Source: Desulfuromonadaceae bacterium
Lineage (GTDB): Bacteria; Desulfobacterota; Desulfuromonadia; Geobacterales; Pseudopelobacteraceae
Direction of reading: 5' to 3'
Length of the DNA: 64,000 nt
NCBI GenBank assembly: GCA_028712075.1
Contig: JAQTQX010000023.1
Span: forward strand, 1-64,000
The position numbers and the translations under genes are program-made. Numbering within the stretch: the stretch's first letter is position 1; each line of letters opens with the position of its first letter. Shown piece by piece: positions 27,088 to 35,404 of this stretch. The notes under the pieces are model-generated. The model was not told the DNA's origin and made no database searches. It worked only from the letters and a program-made list of their open reading frames with translations.

Positions 27088-27426
27088 TTATTTCAGTCCT
27101 GAATAATGACGATAAATCTTACCATCCCTCATATAAAGAGCATCCCAAACCTGTGCTTCGCCCCCGGTTGTATTAATTGTTGCCTCCATACAGATTGAAT
27201 CGTCTGATATTCCAAGTTTCTGGATCGACACAAAGCCGCGATAAATATTCTTAAGATACATGTCAAACTGAACCTTAAGCGCCTCCTTTCCTGTAACAAC
27301 CTGCCCTTCTTTTCCAAGCATCAGAACCATAACCGCATCGTCATGATAATCATTTTCCACCAACCTCCCCGCATCACCTTCGGACAGGAGCTGTATGTGG
27401 CTATCAATAAACTTTTGGAAATCCAT
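27088..27426 (-). CDS. NTF2-like/SnoaL-like protein, module 1
   Basis: A 112-residue small soluble protein with the NTF2-like plan: a helix (FIDSHIQLLSEGDAGRLV), NDYHDDAVMVL, a KEALKVQFDMYLKNI helix, and the closing strands ALYMRDGKIYRHYSGLK with the DGKI turn shared by the module-2 protein. It is preceded by the outer-membrane protein gene and followed 31 nt later by the module-1 DJ-1 gene. This is the first of three such pairs. Function unknown. Confidence 0.8.
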   Translation of the reverse strand: MDFQKFIDSHIQLLSEGDAGRLVENDYHDDAVMVLMLGKEGQVVTGKEALKVQFDMYLKNIYRGFVSIQKLGISDDSICMEATINTTGGEAQVWDALYMRDGKIYRHYSGLK

Positions 27427-27493
27427 CCGTAGTATCCTCCAATTTCTTTAAGTAAAGTGGCAGTTCTCTGAAGCCCGGCCTCGATGGCACTAA

Positions 27494-28285
27494 TTAAAAG
27501 TGATACATGGCGCCAAAATAAAACCCGGAAAATTTGACAACAGCAGAATCTCCGTATTGATAAAGGGCTCCGCCGTTCTGTTCATTGGCAACCACTACGT
27601 TCTCAGCTCTGGTCCACATATATCCACCGACAGCGCTGATACTCTCAAAGATTGGGAATTCCCCACCGACTTTAACGTTAATGATGTTCTTTCCTTTCAT
27701 CAAGTTATCATCTTTCATATATCCGTGAACCTCAACAGCAGGGACATAACCAACCTTATAAATGAGTGCATTCCCGCCGTCCCAGGTTCGTCGTCCTTTT
27801 ATGCCGATTTCGGGACCGTCATACCAGTTTGGAGGAGAAATTGTTGGGCTTGCCCACATACGGAAATATCCCAAAGTTATATCCGTCTTACCCATTATCG
27901 CATTATCGATGACATTGTAACCAAGCGTCAGATCAAAGGTATCAGAGTTTTCGTACGTCAGAGGGTTGAAAGTGTATGGATCAGCAAAATTAGCACCTCC
28001 TGAAACCTTCTTCGACTTTCCTCTCAAATAATCTACCGACAAACTGACCTTACCGTAGTTAACCTCGCCCATCAGTCCCCAGTAATTACTTCCATCATTT
28101 TCATGATCTTTCGGCAGTTCTCCTGCACCTGCCAGATAGCCAGGTGCGCTGAGTTCGGTCTTGTGCGGAGAGTATATAACAGCTATTTGCCCATTCACAT
28201 CCTCTGCCATAACCACACCTGACGAGAACACAATAGCCGTAACTACCGTACAGCAGACAAAAAAAGACTTACATCTATTTACCAT
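27494..28285 (-). CDS. Outer-membrane beta-barrel protein of unknown family
   Basis: A 263-residue exported protein. A signal peptide (about 1-27, ending GVVMAED) precedes amphipathic beta strands with many aromatic and Gly residues (YWGLMGEVNYGKVSLSVDYL, VKFSGFYFGAMYHF), and the last residue is Phe, as in outer-membrane barrels. I recognise no specific family. Its ATG follows a GGAGG site and it is the first gene downstream of the duplicated promoter at 28330-28434, so it probably heads the DJ-1/NTF2 operon. A binding, channel or assembly role is possible. Confidence 0.75.
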   Translation of the reverse strand: MVNRCKSFFVCCTVVTAIVFSSGVVMAEDVNGQIAVIYSPHKTELSAPGYLAGAGELPKDHENDGSNYWGLMGEVNYGKVSLSVDYLRGKSKKVSGGANFADPYTFNPLTYENSDTFDLTLGYNVIDNAIMGKTDITLGYFRMWASPTISPPNWYDGPEIGIKGRRTWDGGNALIYKVGYVPAVEVHGYMKDDNLMKGKNIINVKVGGEFPIFESISAVGGYMWTRAENVVVANEQNGGALYQYGDSAVVKFSGFYFGAMYHF

Positions 28286-28307
28286 AATTAATTACCTCCA
28301 TCGTAAG

Positions 28308-28334
28308 ATACAGATATTATGTATGAATCTGTAT
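28308..28334. promoter_or_regulatory. Inverted repeat overlapping a promoter -10 (candidate operator)
   Basis: Arms ATACAGAT (28308-28315) and ATCTGTAT (28327-28334) are perfect complements separated by 11 nt. On the minus strand the repeat covers the -10 of the proximal promoter and the region just downstream, a usual place for a repressor site. The second promoter copy keeps only one arm. No regulator gene is next to it. Confidence 0.5.
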
Positions 28335-28357
28335 AGCAACAAAATTCAGACCGTCAA
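28330..28357 (-). promoter_or_regulatory. Proximal promoter of the OMP/DJ-1/NTF2 operon
   Basis: On the minus strand TTGACG (28352-28357) is separated by 16 nt from TATACA (28330-28335). Downstream lies a leader of about 35 nt, then GGAGG and the start at 28285. The -10 overlaps the inverted repeat at 28308-28334. A sigma-70-type promoter is inferred. Confidence 0.6.
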
Positions 28358-28406
28358 CATAACCACATAATAAATCGAGAATTCTTTAAAAATAATGTAG
28401 TAAATC

Positions 28407-28434
28407 TGTATAGCACTAAAATTCAGACCGTCAA
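28407..28434 (-). promoter_or_regulatory. Distal promoter copy of the OMP/DJ-1/NTF2 operon
   Basis: Duplicate of the proximal promoter, 77 bp upstream: TTGACG (28429-28434), 16-nt spacer, TATACA (28407-28412). All promoter bases are preserved, so both copies may fire; only the downstream one has the full inverted repeat. Confidence 0.55.
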
Positions 28435-28530
28435 CATAACCACACAATAAAATCGAGATTTTTTTAAAGATAAGAGGGAAAAAAGCTAGGGAGAGGCGTT
28501 AAGAAAGGATTATTGGGACGAAAATATAAT

Positions 28531-29208
28531 TCAGATGGGTATTTGGGCAAGCGCTAATACAATTTCCACTTCATCCATTACAATCGCCGCAGGTATGAAC
28601 AGATCCACCTCATTGCGTTCCTTGCCGCCAAGGAGGCAAGTAAACTCCTGGAAAAAGAGCAGTTCACGGGTAAACAGTTCTGTAAAGGGAAAACGCAAAT
28701 CCATAAATTCCCTTGGGTCTGCCCCGGTAAAGTTGAGTGTGCACCATTCATCGAAAAATTCTTCACCGGATATGTCAATCAGCGGAATACCGTTCAAGCG
28801 GCAGGTCATCGGCCGATATTCATAGACGAGACACCTTCCGTCTTTCGATAACAACAGACAGGGGGTTTCATCCTCCTCCGGCATCAGTGCATCCCACTGC
28901 TCCTCCGGAATACTATTTAACAGCCACGGTTTAACAAACATCGTGTTCACGCGGGAGAGTAGTGCAAGGAGCTGGGAAGCAGCCTGCCTGATATCGATTT
29001 TCTGGTCTATGGGGAGAGCATTGAATCCGTACCTAAGGTAGTACGCATCCAGCAGGGTAATGTCAAACAGCCCACGACAACATGATGAACAGCCATTGTG
29101 GCACGCTATCTGTTCCGGATGCCGTTCCTGACACTGTTGAAACCAGGCGTCAACCTCTCTCAACAATGCACCATATCGATCCAGTAGCTCATTCACTCCA
29201 ATCACCAC
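28531..29208 (-). CDS. YkgJ-family cysteine-cluster protein
   Basis: A 225-residue cytoplasmic protein with the cysteine pattern of the YkgJ/UPF0153 family: CHNGCSSCC near residue 35 and a later C-x(n)-C set in GRCLVYEYRPMTCR. The cysteines are thought to bind zinc or an iron-sulfur centre. Function is unknown in the family. The start is uncertain: the first codon is GTG with no good ribosome binding site. It lies downstream of cheX and does not share a clear operon with the next cluster, which has its own promoters. Confidence 0.82.
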   Translation of the reverse strand: MVIGVNELLDRYGALLREVDAWFQQCQERHPEQIACHNGCSSCCRGLFDITLLDAYYLRYGFNALPIDQKIDIRQAASQLLALLSRVNTMFVKPWLLNSIPEEQWDALMPEEDETPCLLLSKDGRCLVYEYRPMTCRLNGIPLIDISGEEFFDEWCTLNFTGADPREFMDLRFPFTELFTRELLFFQEFTCLLGGKERNEVDLFIPAAIVMDEVEIVLALAQIPI

Positions 29209-29334
29209 TGTGTCACGATTTATAGCAGTACCATATCAGTGAGATGCGAGAAACAGGTATCCCGCTGATATGGTGATGAAGTGGACAACTACTTGGGAAG
29301 GATCACAGGTACTACATTTATGCGGGAAACCTGA

Positions 29335-29871
29335 TTACATATACACCATGACGGAAATTGCTATTGAGCCGTCAGCAGTTTTAAATGGTATTGTCACCCC
29401 TTTGCACTGCACATTGATACTCGTTGATTCATTGGGATCGGGAGGCTCGGAAATCGCCCGCAACTGTCCGGAAACCACGAGCGGCAAGCCAAGCGCGACA
29501 CTGCCGTACTGTTCATGGTATTTTGTTTTGAACACTCCGGCGATATTATTTGCAAGCTCACCCATAGCATCCCGAATACATTCTTCATCGGCTTCATCAA
29601 CCATGAGCAGTTCCTTGGCTACGCGTTGAGCGCTCAATTTGTTGGTGGCGATAATAATATAACCGACCCGGTCGCCAGCAATTCCGACAATTCCAGTGAC
29701 ATCGGAATCAACCGGCTCAAGTTTCTTTTCAACTTTGCCGGCCAGCAGGTCAATACTCATATAACTCTTGAATGTGTCCTGAGTTGCCGACATGATCGTA
29801 AACATGATTTCTTCAAATGAAATGGTTCCCAAATGCATATCCTCCTGAAAAAAATCTTTTATTGGCAGCAT
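29335..29871 (-). CDS. CheX-like chemotaxis phosphatase
   Basis: A protein of up to 178 residues with the CheC/CheX/FliY fold. The segment ECIRDAMGELANNIAGVFKTKY carries the phosphatase motif Glu-x-x-Asn (E in GELAN and N), as in CheX, which dephosphorylates CheY-P. The first ATG at 29871 lacks a clear ribosome binding site, and an ATG at 29838 has AGGAGG only 2 nt upstream, so the start is uncertain; the conserved CheX start FEEIMFTIMSATQ begins after both. A promoter lies at 29964-29992. Confidence 0.85.
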   Translation of the reverse strand: MLPIKDFFQEDMHLGTISFEEIMFTIMSATQDTFKSYMSIDLLAGKVEKKLEPVDSDVTGIVGIAGDRVGYIIIATNKLSAQRVAKELLMVDEADEECIRDAMGELANNIAGVFKTKYHEQYGSVALGLPLVVSGQLRAISEPPDPNESTSINVQCKGVTIPFKTADGSIAISVMVYM

Positions 29872-29963
29872 TCCATTTCAGAACGCCAATAACAACGTAA
29901 CATACTTATATTATATAATTATTTACTACTCAATATTCTAATATTTTTCATAATCTAACGATC

Positions 29964-29992
29964 TATATAGCATGACTGCAAGTCACGTTCAA
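29964..29992 (-). promoter_or_regulatory. Candidate promoter of cheX-like gene
   Basis: Minus-strand TTGAAC (29987-29992), a 17-nt spacer and TATATA (29964-29969), about 90 nt upstream of the gene start. The spacer contains a short inverted repeat, TGACT-GCA-AGTCA (29973-29985). The surroundings are very A+T rich. Sigma-70 type is inferred. Confidence 0.6.
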
Positions 29993-29994
29993 TT

Positions 29995-30018
29995 ATTAAT
30001 CTACTGATTAATCTACTG
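29995..30018. repeat. 12-bp perfect tandem duplication upstream of cheX-like gene
   Basis: ATTAATCTACTG occurs twice head to tail (29995-30006 and 30007-30018), just upstream of the -35 of the candidate cheX promoter. It may be a chance slippage duplication or a regulator site. Confidence 0.7.
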
Positions 30019-30065
30019 AGCTTTAGACTTCTGTAGAGTTCTTTGAAAGCAGAACATACAAACAG

Positions 30066-30100
30066 TTCGACCTCCAAGGATTCTGTCCTTGGAGGTCGAA
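30066..30100. terminator. Perfect 15-bp hairpin after the DUF1858 gene
   Basis: The sequence TTCGACCTCCAAGGA and its exact complement flank a 5-nt loop. It lies 27 nt beyond the stop of the DUF1858 gene on the minus strand, the last gene of the pyr-carB-greA run, and is the likely end of that transcript. The following bases contain only a weak U-rich run (CTGTTTGTATG), so termination efficiency is uncertain. Confidence 0.6.
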
Positions 30101-30126
30101 ATACGTGTGCGGCGCAGAGTCCATCC

Positions 30127-30324
30127 TTAACTGATGGCGGCGTTCAAATCACTGAGCAGTGTATCAATATCAAGCCCGTGCGCCCGTGCTCCCTGCTCGA
30201 GGTTTTCATTCTGAGCCCCCATGCAACCGATGCAGCCAAGGTTGTGTTTTTGAAGAACCTTGACCGATTCAGGATGAGCACGCATCAATTCAAAAAAAGT
30301 CATATCTTTGCTAATTTCGGCCAT
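30127..30324 (-). CDS. DUF1858 domain protein
   Basis: A 65-residue protein of the DUF1858 family, with the typical short helical start (ISKDMTFFELMRAHPE), a KVLQKHNLGCIGCMGAQ segment with a Cys-x-x-Cys pair, and an ENLEQGARAHGLD helix. These proteins are small, often encoded near redox or metabolic genes, and may bind a metal or an iron-sulfur cluster; function is not established. The ATG at 30324 has AGAGGT 7 nt upstream. It is the last gene of the pyr-car-greA set. Confidence 0.9.
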   Translation of the reverse strand: MAEISKDMTFFELMRAHPESVKVLQKHNLGCIGCMGAQNENLEQGARAHGLDIDTLLSDLNAAIS

Positions 30325-30356
30325 CTGTAACACCTCTTTACATATGAAATAAATAA

Positions 30357-30833
30357 CTATTCGTATTTTATATCAATAATTTCATATTCCTTCGTGCCGG
30401 ACGGGACCATCACCTTGACCGAATCATCCAGTTTGTGACCGATCAGAGCTTTCCCCACTGGAGATGTGCAGGATATTTTGCCTAATTTGATGTCAGCTTC
30501 GTCCTCACCAACAATTTTGTAGGTAACCTCTTCCTCAGATGCAGTATCGTACATGGTCACCGTACAACCAAATACAACTTTATCAGGGTTCATGCCGGAA
30601 AGGTCAACCACATGGGCACGTGCCAGCTTCCCGTTAATTTCCTGTATACGCCCTTCAATAAACCCTTGTCGGTTTTTGGCAGCGTCGTATTCGGCATTTT
30701 CTGACAAATCTCCATGAGCACGCGCCTCGGCAATATCCTGAATTACCTTTGGACGTTCTTCACGAATCAGGCGTTTTAACTCTTCCTGTAGCGCCTCAAA
30801 ACTTTCTTTTGTTAATGGTATTGAATGGGACAT
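30357..30833 (-). CDS. greA: Transcription elongation factor GreA
   Basis: 158 residues, the normal GreA length. The N-terminal coiled coil contains GDLSENAEYDAAKNRQG, whose acidic tip reaches the RNA polymerase active site and induces cleavage of backtracked transcripts. The C-terminal FKBP-like domain has PVGKALIGH and the final YEIIDI. It follows carB by 27 nt in the same direction, the arrangement expected for this bacterial group. Confidence 0.97.
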   Translation of the reverse strand: MSHSIPLTKESFEALQEELKRLIREERPKVIQDIAEARAHGDLSENAEYDAAKNRQGFIEGRIQEINGKLARAHVVDLSGMNPDKVVFGCTVTMYDTASEEEVTYKIVGEDEADIKLGKISCTSPVGKALIGHKLDDSVKVMVPSGTKEYEIIDIKYE

Positions 30834-30860
30834 CGGGTCGTCTACTCCTAAATAAATAAT

Positions 30861-33800
30861 TCAAGCCAAATAGTCTTGAATCGGCTTAACATCCAGTTTC
30901 TGAGTTTGCAGTGAAATAATGCTTTCGGCAGCAGCCTTGGCACCGGCAACGGTTGTGTAATACGCAAGGCCATGCATCAAAGATTCTCGGCGTATTGAAA
31001 AAGAATCCGCAACCGCCTGGGCTCCATGAGTGGTGTTAAACACCAACTGCACTTCGCCGTTTTTGATGGCGTCTACAATATGAGGGCGACCTTCCAGTAC
31101 TTTGTTGACCCTCCGGACCGGAATTCCCTTTTCTTCAAGAAATTGAGCCGTACCGCCGGTGGCTAAAATACCGAAACCGGATTTATACAGTTTTTCGGCA
31201 GCACTGACAACATGTTTCTTGTCGGCATCCCGTACACTGATGAAGACATTTCCTGATAATGGCATCTTGACATTTGAACCAAGTTGAGATTTAGCAAACG
31301 CTTCGGCAAAAGTCTCACCGATTCCCATAACTTCACCGGTTGACTTCATTTCTGGTCCCAGAATGGTATCGACTCCAGGGAATTTTACAAACGGAAAGAC
31401 CGACTCTTTTACTGAGATGTGCTTTGGAATGATATCGCTGATAATTCCCAGCCCTTTAAGTGTTTTTCCAGCCATGATCCGGGCGGCAATTTTGGCGAGA
31501 GGCCTTCCGGTCGCCTTGGATACGAACGGAGAAGTTCGTGACGCACGCGGGTTGACCTCCAGAATGTAGACAATTGCTCCTTTAACAGCATACTGGACAT
31601 TCATCAGGCCTTTGACGTTCAACTCAAGAGCCATCATCACCGTCTGGCGACGAATGTCGGCAACGATCTCCGGGCTGATTGAGTACGGAGGAAGACTACA
31701 GGCAGAATCACCAGAGTGAATACCGGCTTCCTCAATATGCTCCATAATGCCGCCGATAACTACATCGGTACCGTCACAAAGTGCATCAACATCAATTTCA
31801 ATCGCTTCATCCAGAAAGCTGTCAAGCAGGATCGGATGCTCAGGGGAAACAAGAACAGCGGTTTTCATATACCGCTGCAAATTTTCCTGATCATAGACGA
31901 TCTCCATGGCACGTCCCCCCAGGACATACGAAGGGCGAACCACCACCGGGTAACCGATACGTTCAACAACCCTTTCCGCCTCTTCAAATGAACGGGCAGT
32001 GCCGTTTTCCGGCTGAAGGAGCCCAAGCTTGTGCAGCATTTCCTGAAACCGTTCGCGATCTTCAGCGCGATCAATGGCATCTGGTGATGTCCCGATAATC
32101 GGCACTCCGGCCTTCTCAAGGGCAACTGCCAGCTTAAGTGGCGTCTGACCACCGAATTGGACAATTACACCAACCGGCTGCTCAACCGCAACAATTTCAA
32201 GGACATCTTCAAGAGTCAGCGGCTCAAAATAGAGACGATCCGAAGTATCATAGTCCGTCGAAACCGTTTCCGGATTACAGTTGACCATTATTGTTTCATA
32301 GCCGTCTTCAGCCAACGCAAAGGCACCATGTACACAACAGTAATCGAATTCGATCCCCTGTCCGATCCGGTTCGGTCCACCTCCCAGAATCATGATTTTT
32401 TTCCGGTCTGTCGGCGCTGCCTCACACTCTTCCTCGTAGGTAGAATACATGTACGGAGTGTATGCGACGAATTCGGCGGCACAGGTATCAACGCGCTTGT
32501 ACACGGGGCGTACCGCCAGTGACCACCTTAGTGAGCGAACTTCATCCTCACTGGTGCTCCAGAGCTTTGCCAGAAACTTGTCTGAAAAGCCCATCTGTTT
32601 GGCATCACGCAGTACTGAACCGGTTACCTCTGATAACGTCAACGACTTCAGTTCATCTTCTTTTTCAATAATCTGCCGGATATTATGCAGGAACCAGGGA
32701 TCAATTGCGGTATGTTTCTGGATATCGGCAACGCTCATGCCGCTGCGCAGTGCATCACCAATATACCAGAGTCGGTCGGCATTCGGCACGCGCAGCTTTT
32801 CCAACAGCAATTGTTGCTCCTTACCTGTCAATGCACGCCTTGTTTCAGTGCCCAGTTCAAACATTTTCGAATCGAAGCCACTGACGCCAATTTCAAGCGA
32901 CCGGAGCGCTTTCTGGAGCGATTCCTTGAAAGTCCGTCCTATCGACATGACTTCACCGACTGATTTCATTTGCGTCGTCAACGTTGCGTCGGCAGCAGGG
33001 AACTTCTCAAAGGTGAAGCGCGGAATTTTCGTAACGACATAATCAATGCTCGGCTCAAAGCAGGCCGGTGTTTCACGGGTAATATCGTTGGTGACCTCAT
33101 CAAGCGTATAACCGACCGCCAACTTGGCCGCAATCTTGGCAATCGGGAATCCGGTTGCCTTCGAAGCCAACGCTGACGAACGCGAAACACGAGGGTTCAT
33201 CTCGATTACAACAAGGCGCCCATCGCGCGGATTGATACCGAACTGAATGTTGGAACCGCCGGTATCAACACCGATCTCACGGATGATCTTCAGAGACGCA
33301 TCACGCAGAATCTGATATTCTTTATCGGTTAATGTCTGAGACGGGGCAATGGTAATTGAGTCTCCGGTATGAACACCCATCGGGTCAAAGTTTTCAATTG
33401 AACAGATGATCACGACGTTATCAGCAGTATCGCGCATGACTTCAAGTTCGTACTCTTTCCATCCAATAACTGATTCCTCAACCAGGATTTCGTCAGTCGG
33501 CGATGCATCAATTCCCCCCATCGCCATTTTTTCATACTCCTCCAGGTTATAGGCGATGCCGCCGCCACTACCACCCAGGGTAAATGAGGGGCGAATAATG
33601 GCAGGAAACCCGATAGACCTGATAACCTCCATCGCCTCCGCTCTATTATGTGCCAGACCAGAGCGGGGAACGGCCAGACCGATTTTCTCCATTGCCTGTT
33701 TGAATAATGTACGGTCTTCGGCCTTCCTGATGGCCGGCAACTTGGCACCGATCAACTCGACACCGAATTTTTCCAGAATACCCATCTCGGCAACTGCAAC

Positions 33801-34097
33801 AGCCGTGTTGAGAGCAGTCTGTCCACCAAGCGTTGGGAGTATGGCATCCGGGCGTTCCTTTTCAATGATTTTGGCCAGGATTTCTGGGGTGACCGGTTCA
33901 ATGTAGGTACGGTCGGCAAAATCAGGATCCGTCATAATAGTAGCTGGATTGCTGTTAAGCAGTACAACCTCATATCCCTCTTCCTTCAGCGCCTTGCACG
34001 CCTGAGTGCCGGAGTAATCAAATTCACAGGCCTGACCGATAACGATGGGGCCGGCTCCTATTATGAGTATTTTTTTAATGTCAGTTCTTTTAGGCAT
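30861..34097 (-). CDS. carB: Carbamoyl-phosphate synthase large subunit
   Basis: 1078 residues, the usual CarB length. Two ATP-grasp halves are present, each with a carboxylate-type [15 protein letters not shown] and [16 protein letters not shown] start and substrate motifs such as [11 protein letters not shown] and [12 protein letters not shown], followed by a C-terminal MGS allosteric domain. It makes carbamoyl phosphate from bicarbonate, ammonia (from CarA) and two ATP for pyrimidine and arginine synthesis. The ATG at 34097 has AAGGAG 10 nt upstream; longer in-frame starts would add about 44 non-family residues. It is separated from carA by two other genes. Confidence 0.98.
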   Translation of the reverse strand: MPKRTDIKKILIIGAGPIVIGQACEFDYSGTQACKALKEEGYEVVLLNSNPATIMTDPDFADRTYIEPVTPEILAKIIEKERPDAILPTLGGQTALNTAVAVAEMGILEKFGVELIGAKLPAIRKAEDRTLFKQAMEKIGLAVPRSGLAHNRAEAMEVIRSIGFPAIIRPSFTLGGSGGGIAYNLEEYEKMAMGGIDASPTDEILVEESVIGWKEYELEVMRDTADNVVIICSIENFDPMGVHTGDSITIAPSQTLTDKEYQILRDASLKIIREIGVDTGGSNIQFGINPRDGRLVVIEMNPRVSRSSALASKATGFPIAKIAAKLAVGYTLDEVTNDITRETPACFEPSIDYVVTKIPRFTFEKFPAADATLTTQMKSVGEVMSIGRTFKESLQKALRSLEIGVSGFDSKMFELGTETRRALTGKEQQLLLEKLRVPNADRLWYIGDALRSGMSVADIQKHTAIDPWFLHNIRQIIEKEDELKSLTLSEVTGSVLRDAKQMGFSDKFLAKLWSTSEDEVRSLRWSLAVRPVYKRVDTCAAEFVAYTPYMYSTYEEECEAAPTDRKKIMILGGGPNRIGQGIEFDYCCVHGAFALAEDGYETIMVNCNPETVSTDYDTSDRLYFEPLTLEDVLEIVAVEQPVGVIVQFGGQTPLKLAVALEKAGVPIIGTSPDAIDRAEDRERFQEMLHKLGLLQPENGTARSFEEAERVVERIGYPVVVRPSYVLGGRAMEIVYDQENLQRYMKTAVLVSPEHPILLDSFLDEAIEIDVDALCDGTDVVIGGIMEHIEEAGIHSGDSACSLPPYSISPEIVADIRRQTVMMALELNVKGLMNVQYAVKGAIVYILEVNPRASRTSPFVSKATGRPLAKIAARIMAGKTLKGLGIISDIIPKHISVKESVFPFVKFPGVDTILGPEMKSTGEVMGIGETFAEAFAKSQLGSNVKMPLSGNVFISVRDADKKHVVSAAEKLYKSGFGILATGGTAQFLEEKGIPVRRVNKVLEGRPHIVDAIKNGEVQLVFNTTHGAQAVADSFSIRRESLMHGLAYYTTVAGAKAAAESIISLQTQKLDVKPIQDYLA

Positions 34098-34120
34098 GAA
34101 TGTAAAGCTCCTTCGTGAAT

Positions 34121-34450
34121 TTATCGAAATATGAAGAAAACGGCTCCGGCCAGACAGCATCCGGCCCAAAGATAGTTCCAAGTCAAACCAGTCCCCATGT
34201 ACAACACTGCGAAAGGGACAAAAACACACAGTGTGATCACTTCCTGGGTGATCTTGAGCTGAGCCAAAGTAAAGCTACCGGAATATCCTATTCTGTTGGC
34301 CGGCACCTGCACCAGATATTCAAAGAAAGCTATTCCCCATGAAACAAAAACGGCAATCAGCCAATGCCGGTTATTCAAATTTTTCAAATGTGCGTACCAG
34401 GCAAAGGTCATGAAAACATTAGAGATAATTAGCAGGACAACCGTTTTCAT
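34121..34450 (-). CDS. DUF486/DMT-type small membrane protein
   Basis: A 109-residue membrane protein with four hydrophobic helices, matching the DUF486 family of the drug/metabolite transporter superfamily. It has the family motif [11 protein letters not shown] and [19 protein letters not shown]. Function is not known. Its ATG overlaps the stop of the radical SAM gene by 4 nt (ATGA), so translation is coupled, and it lies 23 nt before carB. Confidence 0.9.
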   Translation of the reverse strand: MKTVVLLIISNVFMTFAWYAHLKNLNNRHWLIAVFVSWGIAFFEYLVQVPANRIGYSGSFTLAQLKITQEVITLCVFVPFAVLYMGTGLTWNYLWAGCCLAGAVFFIFR

Positions 34451-35373
34451 ATTGCACCGCGTTCTTCGTCAAGTTCCTGAACCCAGCCGTTTTCAAGGCC
34501 CGCTTCTTCCAGTACTTCAACAGCCGCATCGTACTCTTCATGATTCACGGAGCGATTCAATCCGGCCATTCCCAACGCCTTATGCGCTGGAAAGTACTGG
34601 CTCATCAGGGCTACATGCGTTTTTTCCCCAAGGTTTTCAGCTATCCAGGGAAGTGTTTCCAGAGAACCCGCCCTACCCTCCGGCAGCACGAGATGCCGAA
34701 CGATCAAGCCACCAGTCGCAATCCCTTGACCGTCTGTGGTGAGGTGCCCAACCTGCCTGAGCATCTCTGTAACTGCCGCCCGATTGATCGAGCAGTAGTC
34801 AGGAGCAGCAGATATTTCAACCGCCGTTGCATCGTCACTGTATTTCATGTCTGGCAGGTAGATCGCCACGACTCCATCCAGCAGCTGAAGAGCATCAACC
34901 TTATCGTATCCGCTGCTGTTCCAGACAATCGGCAACGTAAACCCCAGCGGTATGGCCAGCCAAAGAGCCGCCAGGATTTGCGGCAGGTAGTGTGTCGGAG
35001 TGACAAAGTTGATGTTGTGAGCCCGCTGCCTCTGCAGCTTTAGCATTCGCGCCGCAAGCTCCCCCGTGGAGATTTCTTCACCGTTACAGAACTGGCTGAT
35101 GGGAAAATTTTGACAAAAAGCACATTTCAGGGAACATCCCGATAGAAAAATTGTGCCGGACCCACTTGACCCGGAAATCGGCGGTTCCTCTCCCTTATGG
35201 AGATTTGCCGAGGCAATTTTGGGTTTCAACGCGGCACCACAGATTCCACGGTCACCCTTGATGCGCTCAACCCCACAGTTCTGGGAGCAAAGGTCACAGG
35301 CAGCAAGACGCCGGTAGGCCATAGCAGTTCTGCGCAATAATTCGCCCGAATGAAAAAGATCGCTGTAATTCAT
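34447..35373 (-). CDS. Radical SAM protein, PflX-like (COG1313)
   Basis: A 308-residue radical SAM enzyme. The [4Fe-4S]-SAM motif is GCSLKCAFCQN (C-x3-C-x2-C). An extra N-terminal cysteine cluster, CDLCSQNCGVERIKGDRGIC, is typical of the PflX/COG1313 group of pyruvate-formate-lyase-activase-like proteins. The substrate is unknown; no glycyl radical enzyme is nearby. The gene is inserted between carA and carB and overlaps the DUF486 gene by 4 nt. Confidence 0.9.
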   Translation of the reverse strand: MNYSDLFHSGELLRRTAMAYRRLAACDLCSQNCGVERIKGDRGICGAALKPKIASANLHKGEEPPISGSSGSGTIFLSGCSLKCAFCQNFPISQFCNGEEISTGELAARMLKLQRQRAHNINFVTPTHYLPQILAALWLAIPLGFTLPIVWNSSGYDKVDALQLLDGVVAIYLPDMKYSDDATAVEISAAPDYCSINRAAVTEMLRQVGHLTTDGQGIATGGLIVRHLVLPEGRAGSLETLPWIAENLGEKTHVALMSQYFPAHKALGMAGLNRSVNHEEYDAAVEVLEEAGLENGWVQELDEERGAI

Positions 35374-35404
35374 AACAAAATCGAAACCTAACTTGGTGCG
35401 TGTT

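Larger units (their letters stand above)
28326..28474. repeat. Two tandem copies of an about 70-bp promoter-containing repeat (period 77)
   Basis: The segment 28326-28395 is repeated almost exactly at 28403-28474. Both copies contain CAGACCGTCAACATAACCAC and flanking A/T tracts, with only a few substitutions and single-base indels. It is a direct duplication confined to the upstream region of the 28285 gene. Confidence 0.9.

Noticed and set aside
28326-28474. Possible CRISPR-like repeats
   Set aside because: Only two long copies, no spacers of regular size, and the repeats contain promoters.
32449-33042. 197-codon plus-strand frame opposite carB
   Set aside because: Antisense shadow of carB; composition and motifs are not protein-like.
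34098-34229. N-terminal extension of CarB
   Set aside because: The family start [14 protein letters not shown] with an AAGGAG site at 34097 is clear; the extra 44 residues are not conserved.
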